The notes beneath the pieces were generated by a model that worked only from the letters and a program-made list of their open reading frames with translations, did no database searches and had not been told where the DNA came from. A program made the translations under genes and the position numbers. A stretch of DNA of 64,000 bases. It comes from an uncultured Saprospiraceae bacterium (GTDB lineage Bacteria > Bacteroidota > Bacteroidia > Chitinophagales > Saprospiraceae). Below are positions 7,925 to 16,856 of the stretch, piece after piece (position 1 is the stretch's first letter; each line of letters starts with the position of its first letter). Location of the stretch: NCBI GenBank assembly GCA_938002665.1, contig CALLAE010000040.1, positions 1-64,000 on the forward strand, in the 5' to 3' direction.

Positions 7925-9619
7925 ATGACGGAAATTTATATAAAAACAAGTAGAGCACAGGTTTCTAGAGCAGCCCTCCAAAGGCTCTATATTGCTATGC
8001 GTCACCTCTTCATAAGGGGATCCTACAAGCCCTTAGGCGTATCAGGAGAGGCGATGATAGATGCTCTTCTAGAGCTCAAGCCAGAAATCTACGGCTCTAT
8101 AGCAGATCCAGAACGTGTAGAGCTCAATGGTCTATTATATATCTTTCAAAGATTGCCGAAAGGAATAGAAGAATGCAGATATGTAAAGCTTATCAGTAGA
8201 GAGGGCTACGAAGCCTCTTCTTTCACAGCCATAATACCAGCTAAGAGAAGACGTAATTGCTACAGAGTGGATGCGGACCAGATGTATATAGAGATGACTA
8301 GAGGACATAGTGATGTCTATGATGTGCTTACCCACCTCACCTTCCTCTACATAGAAGCAGAAAAAATCCAACGCCATGCCTTAGACCATAGAGGTAGAAA
8401 GCGAAGAGAATGGGTAATGCTAGAAGAAATAATAGAGAAAATAAAAGCCAATAAAAAATTCAATCAAGACTTAGGTGTCACATATCTCAGTGCCCTGATA
8501 GGCAGGACCTATGAAGAAACAGCTCAGGCTGTCAAAACTTTTGCAGCTGCAGACCAAGTGAATAGTCTCTTCAATCTTGTCTACTGGATGGGACAGCTAA
8601 GTATAGAAGAATTGCAAAGTAAGAATGATAGGGAAATCAGTTTTTCTTCTAGACTTAGAGAAAAAGTGGGGATGCATATCTTCGGAACTATCTGGGCACA
8701 AAACATCAAAAAACACTTAGAGGAAAGAGGACTATTAGACAAACAGATACATATCATCAGTGCTAATCTGCACAGTGTCATGAATACTTTCTATGCTGGG
8801 GCTGCTCTGAAAAAGACCTCCAGAAAGAAAGCAGATTTCGAAAAGCTTATCGCCGAATTATCACAAAAGAAAAGCAAAGCAAAAAATAATAAAATCAGAG
8901 CCTATGCCCTTAAGCATGGCATGTCACAACTAGAAGACATATCAGGAACTAACATAGGTGTACAAGTCTTTGATCTGACCAAGCTTTCGCTGTCTACACT
9001 ACCACAACACCTCCAGCCTGGTCCGAAAAAGAAAAACAATAACAAAGTAATCATCGTCATGGACTATGCCTTCGGAGAGCAAGCTTATGAGTGCATGGAT
9101 GAATTGCTAAAACCTTATGAGAAACTAGATAATAAAATTCCACTCGATATCAGATCAGTCAATATTATGGGTAAGGCTGGAATTCTAGAAGGTAAGAAAG
9201 GAGACATCATGGTACCCAATGCCCATATCTTCGAAGGCTCAGCAGATAACTATGCTTTTAAAAATGGTCTGACGGCTACAGATTTTGAAGATTCTGGGAT
9301 TGATGTCTATACAGGCCCTATGATTACTGTGCTCGGTACTTCCTTACAAAACAAAGATATACTACGTTACTTCCATCTATCATCGTGGGGTGCAGCAGGA
9401 CTGGAAATGGAAGGTGCACATTATCAGAAAGCATTCCAAGCAGCATCTATGATAAGAAAAAGTATCAGCAAGAATGCTACCGTTCGTTATGCCTATTATG
9501 CATCGGACAATCCTCTTGAAACGGGAAGCACTCTAGCATCAGGAGGTCTAGGTCTAGAAGGTGTCAAGCCTACCTATGAGATTACAACCGCTATTCTAAA
9601 CGGTATATTCCAAAAATAA
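7925..9619 (+). CDS. DUF6909 family protein with nucleoside-phosphorylase-like C-terminal domain
   Basis: The 564-residue cytoplasmic protein has no signal peptide or membrane segment. The N-terminal half (about 1-330) is an alpha-rich domain I recognise as the Bacteroidota DUF6909 type (SRAALQRLYIAMRHLFIRG, YRVDADQMYIEMTRGHSDVYDVLTHL). The C-terminal half (about 340-560) looks like the nucleoside phosphorylase/nucleosidase fold: VIIVMDYAFGEQAYE, then GKAGILEGKKGDIMVP, GPMITVLGTSLQN, and GLEMEGAHYQKAF, where phosphorylases carry the ribose-binding MEG motif, and finally a YYASDNPLE loop. This suggests a purine nucleosidase or phosphorylase-like activity, possibly on AMP, but no substrate can be assigned. 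It is monocistronic, with a strong downstream hairpin. Confidence 0.75.
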   Translation: MTEIYIKTSRAQVSRAALQRLYIAMRHLFIRGSYKPLGVSGEAMIDALLELKPEIYGSIADPERVELNGLLYIFQRLPKGIEECRYVKLISREGYEASSFTAIIPAKRRRNCYRVDADQMYIEMTRGHSDVYDVLTHLTFLYIEAEKIQRHALDHRGRKRREWVMLEEIIEKIKANKKFNQDLGVTYLSALIGRTYEETAQAVKTFAAADQVNSLFNLVYWMGQLSIEELQSKNDREISFSSRLREKVGMHIFGTIWAQNIKKHLEERGLLDKQIHIISANLHSVMNTFYAGAALKKTSRKKADFEKLIAELSQKKSKAKNNKIRAYALKHGMSQLEDISGTNIGVQVFDLTKLSLSTLPQHLQPGPKKKNNNKVIIVMDYAFGEQAYECMDELLKPYEKLDNKIPLDIRSVNIMGKAGILEGKKGDIMVPNAHIFEGSADNYAFKNGLTATDFEDSGIDVYTGPMITVLGTSLQNKDILRYFHLSSWGAAGLEMEGAHYQKAFQAASMIRKSISKNATVRYAYYASDNPLETGSTLASGGLGLEGVKPTYEITTAILNGIFQK

Positions 9620-9652
9620 AAGAGGCCACTTTTATTTAAAAAGTAGCCTCTT
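9620..9652. terminator. Bidirectional hairpin terminator between convergent genes
   Basis: AGAGGC(C)ACTTTT pairs with AAAAGTAGCCTCTT across a short AT loop right after the stop at 9619. It serves the DUF6909 gene and the convergent gene ending at 9684. Confidence 0.75.
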
Positions 9653-9683
9653 ATTAATACCAAAAATTTAGAGGGGTTGGATC

Positions 9684-10055
9684 TTAGTTCATAGCCACAT
9701 TGGCATAAGTCAGTTCCTTGAAATTTTCGAAGTTAAAACCCAATCTATATTTTCCTGAGACGAACATAGATCGGCCTAAGGTGACCTTAGCAGCCATTAC
9801 TGGCAGCATGAATTCCATTTCTCCTGCGCCATTATAGATCAGGATAGAATGAATGTTTTCTTTTGTTTGGATAATGAGATTTTGTTCTACAGGCTCAAAC
9901 TCAGCCGAGTGAAAGAACTCAGATAGTTCTGGGGAGTCCAGTGAAACTTCTATATCAGCAGTTTTCAATAAGATTACCACATCACCTACTTCTTTAGTCA
10001 ATTGTGGTAGACTGATAGCTAAGTAGATGCAGCAACTCAAAAGTAAGTTGTACAT
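9684..10055 (-). CDS. Small exported hypothetical protein, sorting-domain-like C-terminus
   Basis: The 123-residue product begins with a hydrophobic segment (residues 2-16, LLLSCCIYLAISLP) that can act as a signal peptide. The mature part is predicted beta-rich: VVILLKTADIEVSL, then IHSILIYNGAGEMEFMLPV, then KVTLGRSMFVSGKYRLGF. The last ~50 residues have the strand spacing of a T9SS type A sorting domain (I-Y-x-x-x-G then V..G.Y.L.F) but lack the YPNPT opening. I do not recognise the family, so a short secreted or periplasmic protein is the safest description. It is transcribed alone and converges on the DUF6909 gene. Confidence 0.6.
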   Translation of the reverse strand: MYNLLLSCCIYLAISLPQLTKEVGDVVILLKTADIEVSLDSPELSEFFHSAEFEPVEQNLIIQTKENIHSILIYNGAGEMEFMLPVMAAKVTLGRSMFVSGKYRLGFNFENFKELTYANVAMN

Positions 10056-10302
10056 AATTTTGACTTTAACGATAACAAACTAGCCCAATACTGGGCAGTA
10101 TTCTTATTGAAGGATATAAGTGGGGTAGGTAGAAGTGGTTATATAAAATTATTGCAAATGCTTGTCCAATGTAGCTCTGTCTAGTCTAAATGTAAAATAG
10201 CTTACTAAAAGATCTCAGCATTAGGTATCAAAAAATTAGCCGTCCACATATTAACTCCGGCAATAAATGGTTAAATTGTCTATAACAAACTAAAGAAATA
10301 TT

Positions 10303-12051
10303 ATGCGCCTCATAATCAGTCTCCTTGTATGCTCATTATACCATTGCTTGCCTTGTCAAAGCCAGACTAACATTAAATTCACAAATCACTTAGCTGAGGA
10401 AATCATAAGGGGCAACTACGAAGTTACAGATTACTTACCATCACAACCCATAGAGAACCCTACTCAGGTGGTAGACTACCTAGTAGACAATGTAGCAGCT
10501 GACCAGCTAAAGAACTACCTTCTAGAGATGCAACAATTCCGGACTAGAAATACAGGATCAGATACTCTGCTTTCTGGATCAGGAATCGGAGCTGCAAGAG
10601 ACTGGGCACATAAGAAATTCGAATCATTCAATCAGGAAAATGGTAATCGACTTATAGTTTCTTACTTACAATTCGATATGAATATCTGTGGCCTTGATCA
10701 ACACAAAAATATTGTCGCAATCTTACCTGGTGTGGGAGTTGATAAAGAAGAGCTTGTCATCGTGGAAGGACATTTTGATTCTAGATGTGGGATAGCATGT
10801 GACACAGATTGCATTGCTCAGGGAATGGAAGATAATGCCAGTGGCTCTGCGCTCGTATTAGAAATGGCGAGAGTGATGAGCCAGCTCACCTTTAACAGGA
10901 CGATGATGTTTATGCTCACTATCGGGGAGGAACAAGGTCTTCACGGTGCCAATGCTATGGCAGAGTATTGTGAGTCTAACAGTATACCAGTTCGTGCTGT
11001 ATACAATAATGATGTCATCGGCGGTGTCCTTTGTGGAGAGACGGCTTCACCTCCTGGTTGCCCCAGTCTCAATCATGTAGATAGTATAAATGTGAGACTC
11101 TATTCACACGGCATATTTGATTCCAAGCACAAAGGCTTGGCTAGATATGTCAAGATGCAATACCAAGAGAACCTGAGAGATAAAATGGCTGTCAAGCCAG
11201 TAATAAGGATAATGAGCTCCGAAGATAGGACAGGACGGGGAGGGGATCATATTCCTTTCAGACAAAGAAACTTCAGCACCATCAGATTTACGTCAGCTAA
11301 CGAACATGGAGATGCAGATGTACATGCAGGATATACAGATAGACAACATACCACTGATGATATCCTCGGTGTAGATACTGATGGTGATACTGTACTAGAT
11401 AGCTTCTTTGTGGATTTCAACTACTTGCAAAGGAATACTCTGCTCAATGCAAATAGTGCAGCCATGACCGCTTTGGGACCACATGCTGTAGAGCTTGTTT
11501 CGGTAGAGCCATTGGTTGACGGATTTACAGTTACAATAGATGATCCGTACGATTATGGAAATTATCGAATAGGAGTAAGAACCACTTCTAATGATTTTGA
11601 CACTGTCTTTACTACCACCGAAAAGGTGACGACTCTCACAGGTTATGATCAGAGTTTTTTTCGCCACTATTTTGCAGCAGCAGCTGTTGATGAAAACGGG
11701 ATTGAGAGCTTGTTCTGTAATGAGCTCAGCAGCACTCTCTTACTCACCTCCGTCGATGTAGTCGGTAATGAAGCACAAGTAGAACTATTACAAAATCGCC
11801 CTAATCCTTTCGATGACAAAACGAGTATAGCTGTATGGGTAGAAGGAGAAGTAAATTACAAGAATGCTCAAATAGAAGTTATCAAACCATTTGGCTCAGT
11901 GATCTATAGATCAGAAATCAGTCTAGATCAAGGCATGAACGAAATATGGTATGACCACACAAATCATCATTTCAGTCCAGGGTTACTCTACTACAGATTA
12001 CTGATAGATGGCAAACATGTCAAAACTAGATCTATGGTTTACGCTTATTGA
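10303..12051 (+). CDS. M28 family zinc peptidase with T9SS C-terminal sorting domain
   Basis: The 582-residue protein has a signal peptide (about 1-21, ending CQSQ). The M28 aminopeptidase-like domain (about 60-390) shows the zinc ligands in order: His in VIVEGHFDSR, bridging Asp in EDNASGSALVLEMARV, the catalytic/metal Glu pair in GEEQGLHGA, Asp in NNDVIGG, and a late His near HADYTDRQHT (seen as HAGYTDRQHTTDD). A beta domain of about 90 residues follows. A type A T9SS sorting domain (about 505-582) opens with LLQNRPNPFDDKTSI and ends GLLYYRLLIDGKHVKTRSMV. It is a secreted or surface-attached exopeptidase, probably for nutrient proteolysis. The next gene starts 28 bases on but differs sharply in base composition. 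Confidence 0.92.
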   Translation: MRLIISLLVCSLYHCLPCQSQTNIKFTNHLAEEIIRGNYEVTDYLPSQPIENPTQVVDYLVDNVAADQLKNYLLEMQQFRTRNTGSDTLLSGSGIGAARDWAHKKFESFNQENGNRLIVSYLQFDMNICGLDQHKNIVAILPGVGVDKEELVIVEGHFDSRCGIACDTDCIAQGMEDNASGSALVLEMARVMSQLTFNRTMMFMLTIGEEQGLHGANAMAEYCESNSIPVRAVYNNDVIGGVLCGETASPPGCPSLNHVDSINVRLYSHGIFDSKHKGLARYVKMQYQENLRDKMAVKPVIRIMSSEDRTGRGGDHIPFRQRNFSTIRFTSANEHGDADVHAGYTDRQHTTDDILGVDTDGDTVLDSFFVDFNYLQRNTLLNANSAAMTALGPHAVELVSVEPLVDGFTVTIDDPYDYGNYRIGVRTTSNDFDTVFTTTEKVTTLTGYDQSFFRHYFAAAAVDENGIESLFCNELSSTLLLTSVDVVGNEAQVELLQNRPNPFDDKTSIAVWVEGEVNYKNAQIEVIKPFGSVIYRSEISLDQGMNEIWYDHTNHHFSPGLLYYRLLIDGKHVKTRSMVYAY

Positions 12052-12078
12052 GTAGTTACATGCAGTTAATTGAAATAA

Positions 12079-12789
12079 ATGAAAATAGGAATAATAATAA
12101 TTTCCGTTTTAATCTTGTCTACACTTGCACTTAAAGCTTTTAAGACAAAAAATTATCAAAACAGAACTCCACAATTCGTCGAGAAAGATGGAGATAATTT
12201 TAAAACCCATCTTCTTCCTAAAGTACCCAAAAATTGGGTTCAAGAAACAATTGACAAATTTGAAGGTAAGGAATATGATAAATATGACAATTACCATTAC
12301 AGGTTTTCAGACAAACTTTGCAATGACGTATACCGTAGCTATAAATATTGGGAAAAGGGTGAATCGCATTATGATTTTTTAAGCAAACTGAACGATACTC
12401 AAAAAATGTACTTTGCGTTGATAAATTTTGAAGGTCAAACTAATAATGGTGGAGTCTATCAATTTTTATATAACCAACCAGAAAATTCCATAATTACCTT
12501 AGAAGCACTAAAAGATGCAAAATTAATTAGGCTATCAAAAGATTATGAAATAGTATTAAACCAATTCTTTGGGAAATTCAGTACAATAAGTGAATTAAGG
12601 TCCAAATTTCAGAATGGTAAAATTAACTGGGAAAAAAGATGGAATTCTTTTGTTGAAGGATATAAAGAAATTCCACATGCGGAAAAAATTGAAGAATACT
12701 TTTATGAAGAAGAATATAGCAAAGAATACCATTCAAAAATAGCTCAGTTTGTTATCAACAATCAGAATAATTTGATGATAAAAGAATAG
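12079..12789 (+). CDS. DMP19 (DUF4375) family protein, AT-rich
   Basis: The 236-residue product has an N-terminal hydrophobic segment (about 2-20, IGIIIISVLILSTLALKAF) that is a signal anchor or signal peptide. A DMP19/DUF4375-like helical domain follows (about 75-180), recognised by LNDTQKMYFALINFEGQTNNGGVYQFLYN and the following ALKDAKLIRLS. The founding Neisseria DMP19 is a DNA-mimic protein, but most members of this family are uncharacterised, and an exported or membrane-tethered copy cannot be assumed to bind DNA-binding proteins. The gene is visibly more AT-rich than its neighbours, with heavy AAA, AAT and TTA use, which suggests horizontal acquisition. It has no matching partner gene. 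Confidence 0.75.
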   Translation: MKIGIIIISVLILSTLALKAFKTKNYQNRTPQFVEKDGDNFKTHLLPKVPKNWVQETIDKFEGKEYDKYDNYHYRFSDKLCNDVYRSYKYWEKGESHYDFLSKLNDTQKMYFALINFEGQTNNGGVYQFLYNQPENSIITLEALKDAKLIRLSKDYEIVLNQFFGKFSTISELRSKFQNGKINWEKRWNSFVEGYKEIPHAEKIEEYFYEEEYSKEYHSKIAQFVINNQNNLMIKE

Positions 12790-13002
12790 AATAAAAGCAT
12801 GTATCATTAGAGATATGATTCCATACCTACTCGTTCCTCGTGGAGACGACGACATATCATTATCCGAACTTTAAATAATCTTTAGAAAATTCATGGAGAG
12901 CTCTGTCACTAAAAAGGAAGCTCAGGCTGTTACAATTCCTACCTGGAATACGGTGCTACCTTTTTTTACTGAATGACTTCTAAGCCTTCTTATAAAAAGA
13001 AA

Positions 13003-13030
13003 AGACCACCCTAGGGGGTAGCCTTTTTTA
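13003..13030. terminator. Bidirectional terminator downstream of the BI-1 gene
   Basis: A 9-bp stem (AGACCACCC, 13003-13011, with GGGTAGCCT, 13016-13024, two G-T pairs on the minus strand) is flanked by T and A runs on both sides. It lies 20 bases past the minus-strand stop at 13050. The 213 bases between 12790 and the stem hold only two mini-ORFs that I do not support. Confidence 0.75.
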
Positions 13031-13049
13031 TTATATTTTGAAATCTGTT

Positions 13050-13814
13050 TTAGTCACTTTGTAACTTACTAAGCAATCTTAGGAACTCTACATATAACCA
13101 AACGATAGTAAATAACAAGCCCATGCCGAAATACCATTCGTAATGCCGTGCCAGTTGGTTTTGCTCTCCCTTTTCGAAATTGTCAAAATCCAAAAGCAAG
13201 TTAAGTGCTGCTACTCCTATGATAACAACCGTTATGCCTATCCCTATAGGTCCACCCTCATGTATGTAAGGAACAGTAAAGCCAGCAAAAGAACCTATCC
13301 AGCTGATAAGATATACGATCATTATCGCTCCTACAGCCATAGAAACTGCTGTCCTAAAGCCTTTAGTAACTGGTATTATTCCTGACTTATGTATCATAAG
13401 CATCGCCATCAGCGTACCTATTGTCAAGCTTACTGCCTGAAATATAACGCCGTCCATCATACCTGCATAGATATAGGAGACAGTTCCTACAAAGAGCCCT
13501 TGCAGGATAGCATAGAGCGGTGCTAATGTAGGAGCTAAGTGTGGCTTAAAAGAAGCTAAGAAAAATACAGCTGCTCCTCCTAGTGCGCCTATAGGCATGA
13601 AAATTTTCATAGGAGCAGTGTAGCTATAGAACGTAGCTACTAATAGTATAGCCACAAGAATCAAGGTCTTATTTACCGCACCACTGATAGTCATGTGTGC
13701 AGCTTCCTCATATATAGGGCCCCCTGTTCTCTTTTTTTCCAGCGTTGCTACTTTAGCTTTCGACATGTTCTTTTCGTTGAACATTGGGTTATTAGATTTC
13801 ATAAAGTTTTTCAT
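13050..13814 (-). CDS. Bax inhibitor-1/YccA family integral membrane protein
   Basis: The 254-residue protein has about seven membrane helices from residue 50 onward (VNKTLILVAILLVATFYSY, IGALGGAAVFFLASF, LAPLYAILQGLFVGTVSYIY, VSLTIGTLMAMLMI, VSMAVGAIMIVYLISWIG, IGITVVIIGVAALNLLLDFDN, YFGMGLLFTIVWLYVEFL). The LDFDNFEKG segment and the final acidic/basic C-terminus are characteristic of the bacterial YccA/BI-1 group. Members include pH-sensitive calcium-leak channels and FtsH-interacting proteins; the role here is not known. An in-frame TTG at 13841 would extend it, but ATG 13814 (MKNFMKSNNPMF) matches the usual SNPxF start. It lies 63 bases downstream of the M48 peptidase on the same strand, likely in one transcript, which recalls the membrane-proteostasis context of YccA. 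Confidence 0.9.
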   Translation of the reverse strand: MKNFMKSNNPMFNEKNMSKAKVATLEKKRTGGPIYEEAAHMTISGAVNKTLILVAILLVATFYSYTAPMKIFMPIGALGGAAVFFLASFKPHLAPTLAPLYAILQGLFVGTVSYIYAGMMDGVIFQAVSLTIGTLMAMLMIHKSGIIPVTKGFRTAVSMAVGAIMIVYLISWIGSFAGFTVPYIHEGGPIGIGITVVIIGVAALNLLLDFDNFEKGEQNQLARHYEWYFGMGLLFTIVWLYVEFLRLLSKLQSD

Positions 13815-13877
13815 ATCACTTTTTTTAGAAGTTTCGTTCAATGGTTTAGACGTATAACTAGTCCATAGGTACTGTTA

Positions 13878-14720
13878 TTATCTAAGATTAGAGTACTTTT
13901 TTATACTTTCTTGGATCTTTTGTCTTCTGTTTTCGGGACTAGGATGTGTACTTTGGAATTCTGGCTTATCACTTCCACCACTAGCCTCTTCTAGTATATC
14001 CATCACATCTATCATCTGTGTAGGGTCATAACCAGCCTCTATCATAAGTCTTATACCCCAGTCATCTGACTCTAACTCCTGGTCTCTACCATATTTCATA
14101 CTGGCATATTGTCCTACCATATTGGCGATAGACATCATGGAATAATCTCCTCCAAACATTAACATGACACTTTGCATCAGGCCTTGGATGAAATTCTGGC
14201 TGGCCATCCGCTCACCTCCATGTCGATGGATAACATGACCTATCTCATGCCCCATCACTCCTGCGAGCTGATCTTCATTCTGTAATCTACTGAAGAGGGC
14301 TGCAGTAATAAAGCATTGGCCTCCTGGCAGAGCGAAGGCATTGACTGCTTGCTCGTCCGCTAAGAGATGAAAATCATAAGGATAGCCTGAGGTTTTTGCT
14401 ATCGTATTATTAATAAGTCGTGCGCCTACTCTATCTACCATGTCTTGAGCGGCCTGGTCATGATGTAAGCCACCATGCTGAGCTGCCATTTGCTCTCTAG
14501 ACTGCAGTCCCATCTGGATCTCTTCGTCTACCGTCCAGCTGATCCTCTGATTCTCACCTGTGAGAGGATTGGGCTGAGTAGAGGTCATAAATTTTATAGC
14601 TTGAAATGCAGCCATCCCTAGGCCCATGATGAGCATCATTTTGAATCTGCCGCTACCTCCGCCTCGTCTTCCATATTGCTGCTGACCGCGTCCGTATTGG
14701 GGTTGTCTTCTTCCGTACAT
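13878..14720 (-). CDS. M48 family zinc metallopeptidase, membrane-anchored
   Basis: The 280-residue protein starts with a Gly/Arg/Gln/Tyr-rich cytoplasmic tail (1-26), then a signal anchor (about 27-43, MMLIMGLGMAAFQAIKF). The M48 domain carries HEIGH at 158-162, the third zinc ligand in the ELESDDWG motif near Glu215, and the usual ADEQAVNAFALPGGQCFITAALF substrate-side segment. The end reads FQSTHPSPENRRQKI, a standard M48 C-terminus. It probably degrades misfolded periplasmic or membrane proteins, like BepA/LoiP-type enzymes. The gene sits between the small membrane protein and the BI-1 gene on the same strand, consistent with an envelope quality-control cluster. Confidence 0.93.
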   Translation of the reverse strand: MYGRRQPQYGRGQQQYGRRGGGSGRFKMMLIMGLGMAAFQAIKFMTSTQPNPLTGENQRISWTVDEEIQMGLQSREQMAAQHGGLHHDQAAQDMVDRVGARLINNTIAKTSGYPYDFHLLADEQAVNAFALPGGQCFITAALFSRLQNEDQLAGVMGHEIGHVIHRHGGERMASQNFIQGLMQSVMLMFGGDYSMMSIANMVGQYASMKYGRDQELESDDWGIRLMIEAGYDPTQMIDVMDILEEASGGSDKPEFQSTHPSPENRRQKIQESIKKYSNLR

Positions 14721-14795
14721 GAGTTAGATTGTAAAAGTTGTATTCTTGGTTAAAACATAATTTTCTGCTTAAAAAGTTCTCTTAAGAACAGACTT

Positions 14796-15077
14796 CTAAG
14801 CCATAAAAAACTTTGCAAGCAAAAAGAGCATATAAGCAAAGGCTAGCCAAATAGAATAATCTAGATCTGGCATGATCTTCATTATCCAACAGATTATAAA
14901 GACTGGAATAGTTGCGAAGGCTATCGCTATGAATGGATGAGCAAGTATACGTCCAGTATAGGCTAAGGTACTGCTGAAATTCCATGCTTCTGGAACTATC
15001 CAAGGATTGATAACGGCAGCTATGACGATCATAACTACGACTAAGAGCTTGCTCCACCACTCTGTTCTAAAATCCAT
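14796..15077 (-). CDS. Small three-helix membrane protein
   Basis: The 93-residue product has three hydrophobic segments (about 10-27, 45-65, 75-91: LLVVVMIVIAAVINPWIV, HPFIAIAFATIPVFIICWI, WLAFAYMLFLLAKFFMA). I do not recognise a family. It is preferred over the overlapping frame on the same strand because its composition is that of a real membrane protein and its start lies in a normal position. It is upstream of the M48 and BI-1 genes on the same strand, with a 75-base gap, and may belong to the same transcript. The function is unknown. Confidence 0.65.
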   Translation of the reverse strand: MDFRTEWWSKLLVVVMIVIAAVINPWIVPEAWNFSSTLAYTGRILAHPFIAIAFATIPVFIICWIMKIMPDLDYSIWLAFAYMLFLLAKFFMA

Positions 15078-15155
15078 TTTTCGTCTTTTTGTTTTTTTAT
15101 CAAAGTAGATGCATAAACATCAACGTACAAATTAACAAAAAGCAGTATATATATT

Positions 15156-16679
15156 CTAAATCTTAATACCTAAGGTGAGCATTAATTTGGACTGAGTTAC
15201 CTCATTTCTTATAAATAGATCTTGATCAGCCGTCTCAGCAAAATAGGGCACGTAGCCTTCTTCTCTGATAAGATACTGGTAGGCTAGGTCCACATAGAGG
15301 ACATTAGCTCTGTAACCCAATCCTGCTGCAAGCACATAGTCTTGGCCTATTTCAGATACAAAGGGCTTTAAGCGACTAGAGAGACCTGCTCTTAGTCTAT
15401 ACTTATCGTAGGCCATTTCACCACCTAGATTAAATTCTAAACCAGAAGCTAAAGTGTTGGAAATCAGATTATTCTGAAATGTTTCGAATTCCGCATCCTC
15501 TATGAGATCTGATCTATAAGTAAAGTTATATCTATTGCTTCCATAATCGATGTAGTTAAGATCTAGATTTAAGAACCCTCTGAGTTTATCTTTACCCATC
15601 AGGGTACCTACAGAAGCTGTGAGTTTCATTGGTGTTCTTAATTTGTAGGCAAAGGCGCCAGGATCAGATTCTACTAACTGGAAAGGCTCTATACATTCAC
15701 TACAATCATAGAGCATAGAATTATAGAAATTATCATCTAGCCTGTAAAAGGTAGGCGACTGCACATTGAGCCCAAGTCTTACTTTTTTCATGATGCTGTA
15801 TCCGATACCTGCTTTGATATTGAATCCTATACCTGAGGTGGTAAAGCTTTGATTAAAGTTGAGCTTATTGAAGCCAGCTGGATCACCATCCGTGTCGTTC
15901 TCCTCATAGAACTTATTCTCCTCATAAGAAATCCATGGCATGCCGATGCCTATTCCTACTCGCAGTCCAGACTTTAATCTGCCTGCCCAGGCAAACTGGA
16001 GTTCATTGATATTACCAGATCTTTCTATCACTTCCTCCTTCTGAACCAGTTCATTTACTGAATTATCTCTTCCGATAGCTATATTAGTTGTGGAATCAAA
16101 AGTTATTTCCGTGAAATCATGTACATATCCCAGTGTATCATTAAAGAAGTATATTGCTCCTGTAAGGTCTGCTAGCTCTTCTGAAAATGGACTATAGAAT
16201 CCTGCACTTGCATTATTAGCCAGTGACTCTACTAGTGATCCTCGGTGAACTGCATCATAAGAATAGGTCTCTCCAAAATTTGCATACTGCTGAAAACCCA
16301 CCATGAAATTTGAGGTGACAAAAGAGCCATTATCAGGACTATTATTTATGACAAAAGCCACGTTATTTATCTGGACATTACGACCATCAGTGGAGCTGCC
16401 CACTTCTTCACCTAGATAGGTGCTAGTGGTTCGTGGATTGTTGTATGAAACAGAAACGGTCACTTCATTTTTTCTGAAATCGGCAATTCCAGAAACATTT
16501 GTGCCGATGACACCTATGTCTCCACCCATGGCTCCAAAAGCCCCACCTGCTCCTATGACTCTCGCAGTACCCCCTTGGTCTAGGATAGAATATCTGAGTG
16601 CATCAGAGATGTTTTGGGCAACAAGCGTAGATAGACTGCTGCAGAGAAACAACAAAGAAACGGTATATATATTTTTCAT
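15156..16679 (-). CDS. OMPP1/FadL/TodX family outer-membrane transporter
   Basis: The 507-residue protein has a signal peptide (about 1-21, ending TLVAQ). It is followed by the FadL-like N-terminal hatch region (NISDALRYSILDQGGTARVIGAGGAFGAMGGDIG with NVSGIADFRKNEVTVS) and a long beta-barrel with alternating aromatic strands, ending in the outer-membrane signature LMLTLGIKI. Family members import long-chain fatty acids and other hydrophobic compounds across the outer membrane. The N-terminal GGxGxAxGGD-type motif matches the many Bacteroidota OMPP1 proteins that precede other envelope genes. The exact substrate is unknown. It is transcribed leftward, 79 bases upstream of the small membrane protein. 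Confidence 0.88.
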   Translation of the reverse strand: MKNIYTVSLLFLCSSLSTLVAQNISDALRYSILDQGGTARVIGAGGAFGAMGGDIGVIGTNVSGIADFRKNEVTVSVSYNNPRTTSTYLGEEVGSSTDGRNVQINNVAFVINNSPDNGSFVTSNFMVGFQQYANFGETYSYDAVHRGSLVESLANNASAGFYSPFSEELADLTGAIYFFNDTLGYVHDFTEITFDSTTNIAIGRDNSVNELVQKEEVIERSGNINELQFAWAGRLKSGLRVGIGIGMPWISYEENKFYEENDTDGDPAGFNKLNFNQSFTTSGIGFNIKAGIGYSIMKKVRLGLNVQSPTFYRLDDNFYNSMLYDCSECIEPFQLVESDPGAFAYKLRTPMKLTASVGTLMGKDKLRGFLNLDLNYIDYGSNRYNFTYRSDLIEDAEFETFQNNLISNTLASGLEFNLGGEMAYDKYRLRAGLSSRLKPFVSEIGQDYVLAAGLGYRANVLYVDLAYQYLIREEGYVPYFAETADQDLFIRNEVTQSKLMLTLGIKI

Positions 16680-16786
16680 TTTGTCAGTGCTAGTAATCGA
16701 ATGTAAGACAATTATTCTGCTTGAAAAAGCTATTATCTACCTATGTCTTTAAGATAAAAACTATAATGAATGTTTAGTTCTTAGAC

Positions 16787-16830
16787 AAAAAAAAGGTGGG
16801 CAAAATTTTCATTCTGCCCACCTTATATTT
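16787..16830. terminator. Hairpin terminator between the charge-segregated protein and FadL gene
   Basis: A 10-bp stem (AAGGTGGGCA, 16793-16802, with TGCCCACCTT, 16815-16824) has A/T runs on both sides. It sits 33 bases past the minus-strand stop at 16857 and should terminate that gene before the FadL promoter. Confidence 0.85.
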
Positions 16831-16856
16831 TTTATGAATCTGATATCCCTAGAAGT

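Noticed and set aside
12815-12976. Two mini-ORFs (20 and 28 codons) after the DMP19 gene.
   Set aside because: Too short, no homology character or promoter; may be gene debris but nothing supports coding.
14782-15060. A 92-codon Ser/Tyr-rich ORF on the minus strand overlapping the small membrane protein.
   Set aside because: It is a shifted frame of the same stretch; the overlapping frame at 14796-15077 has the composition of a real membrane protein.
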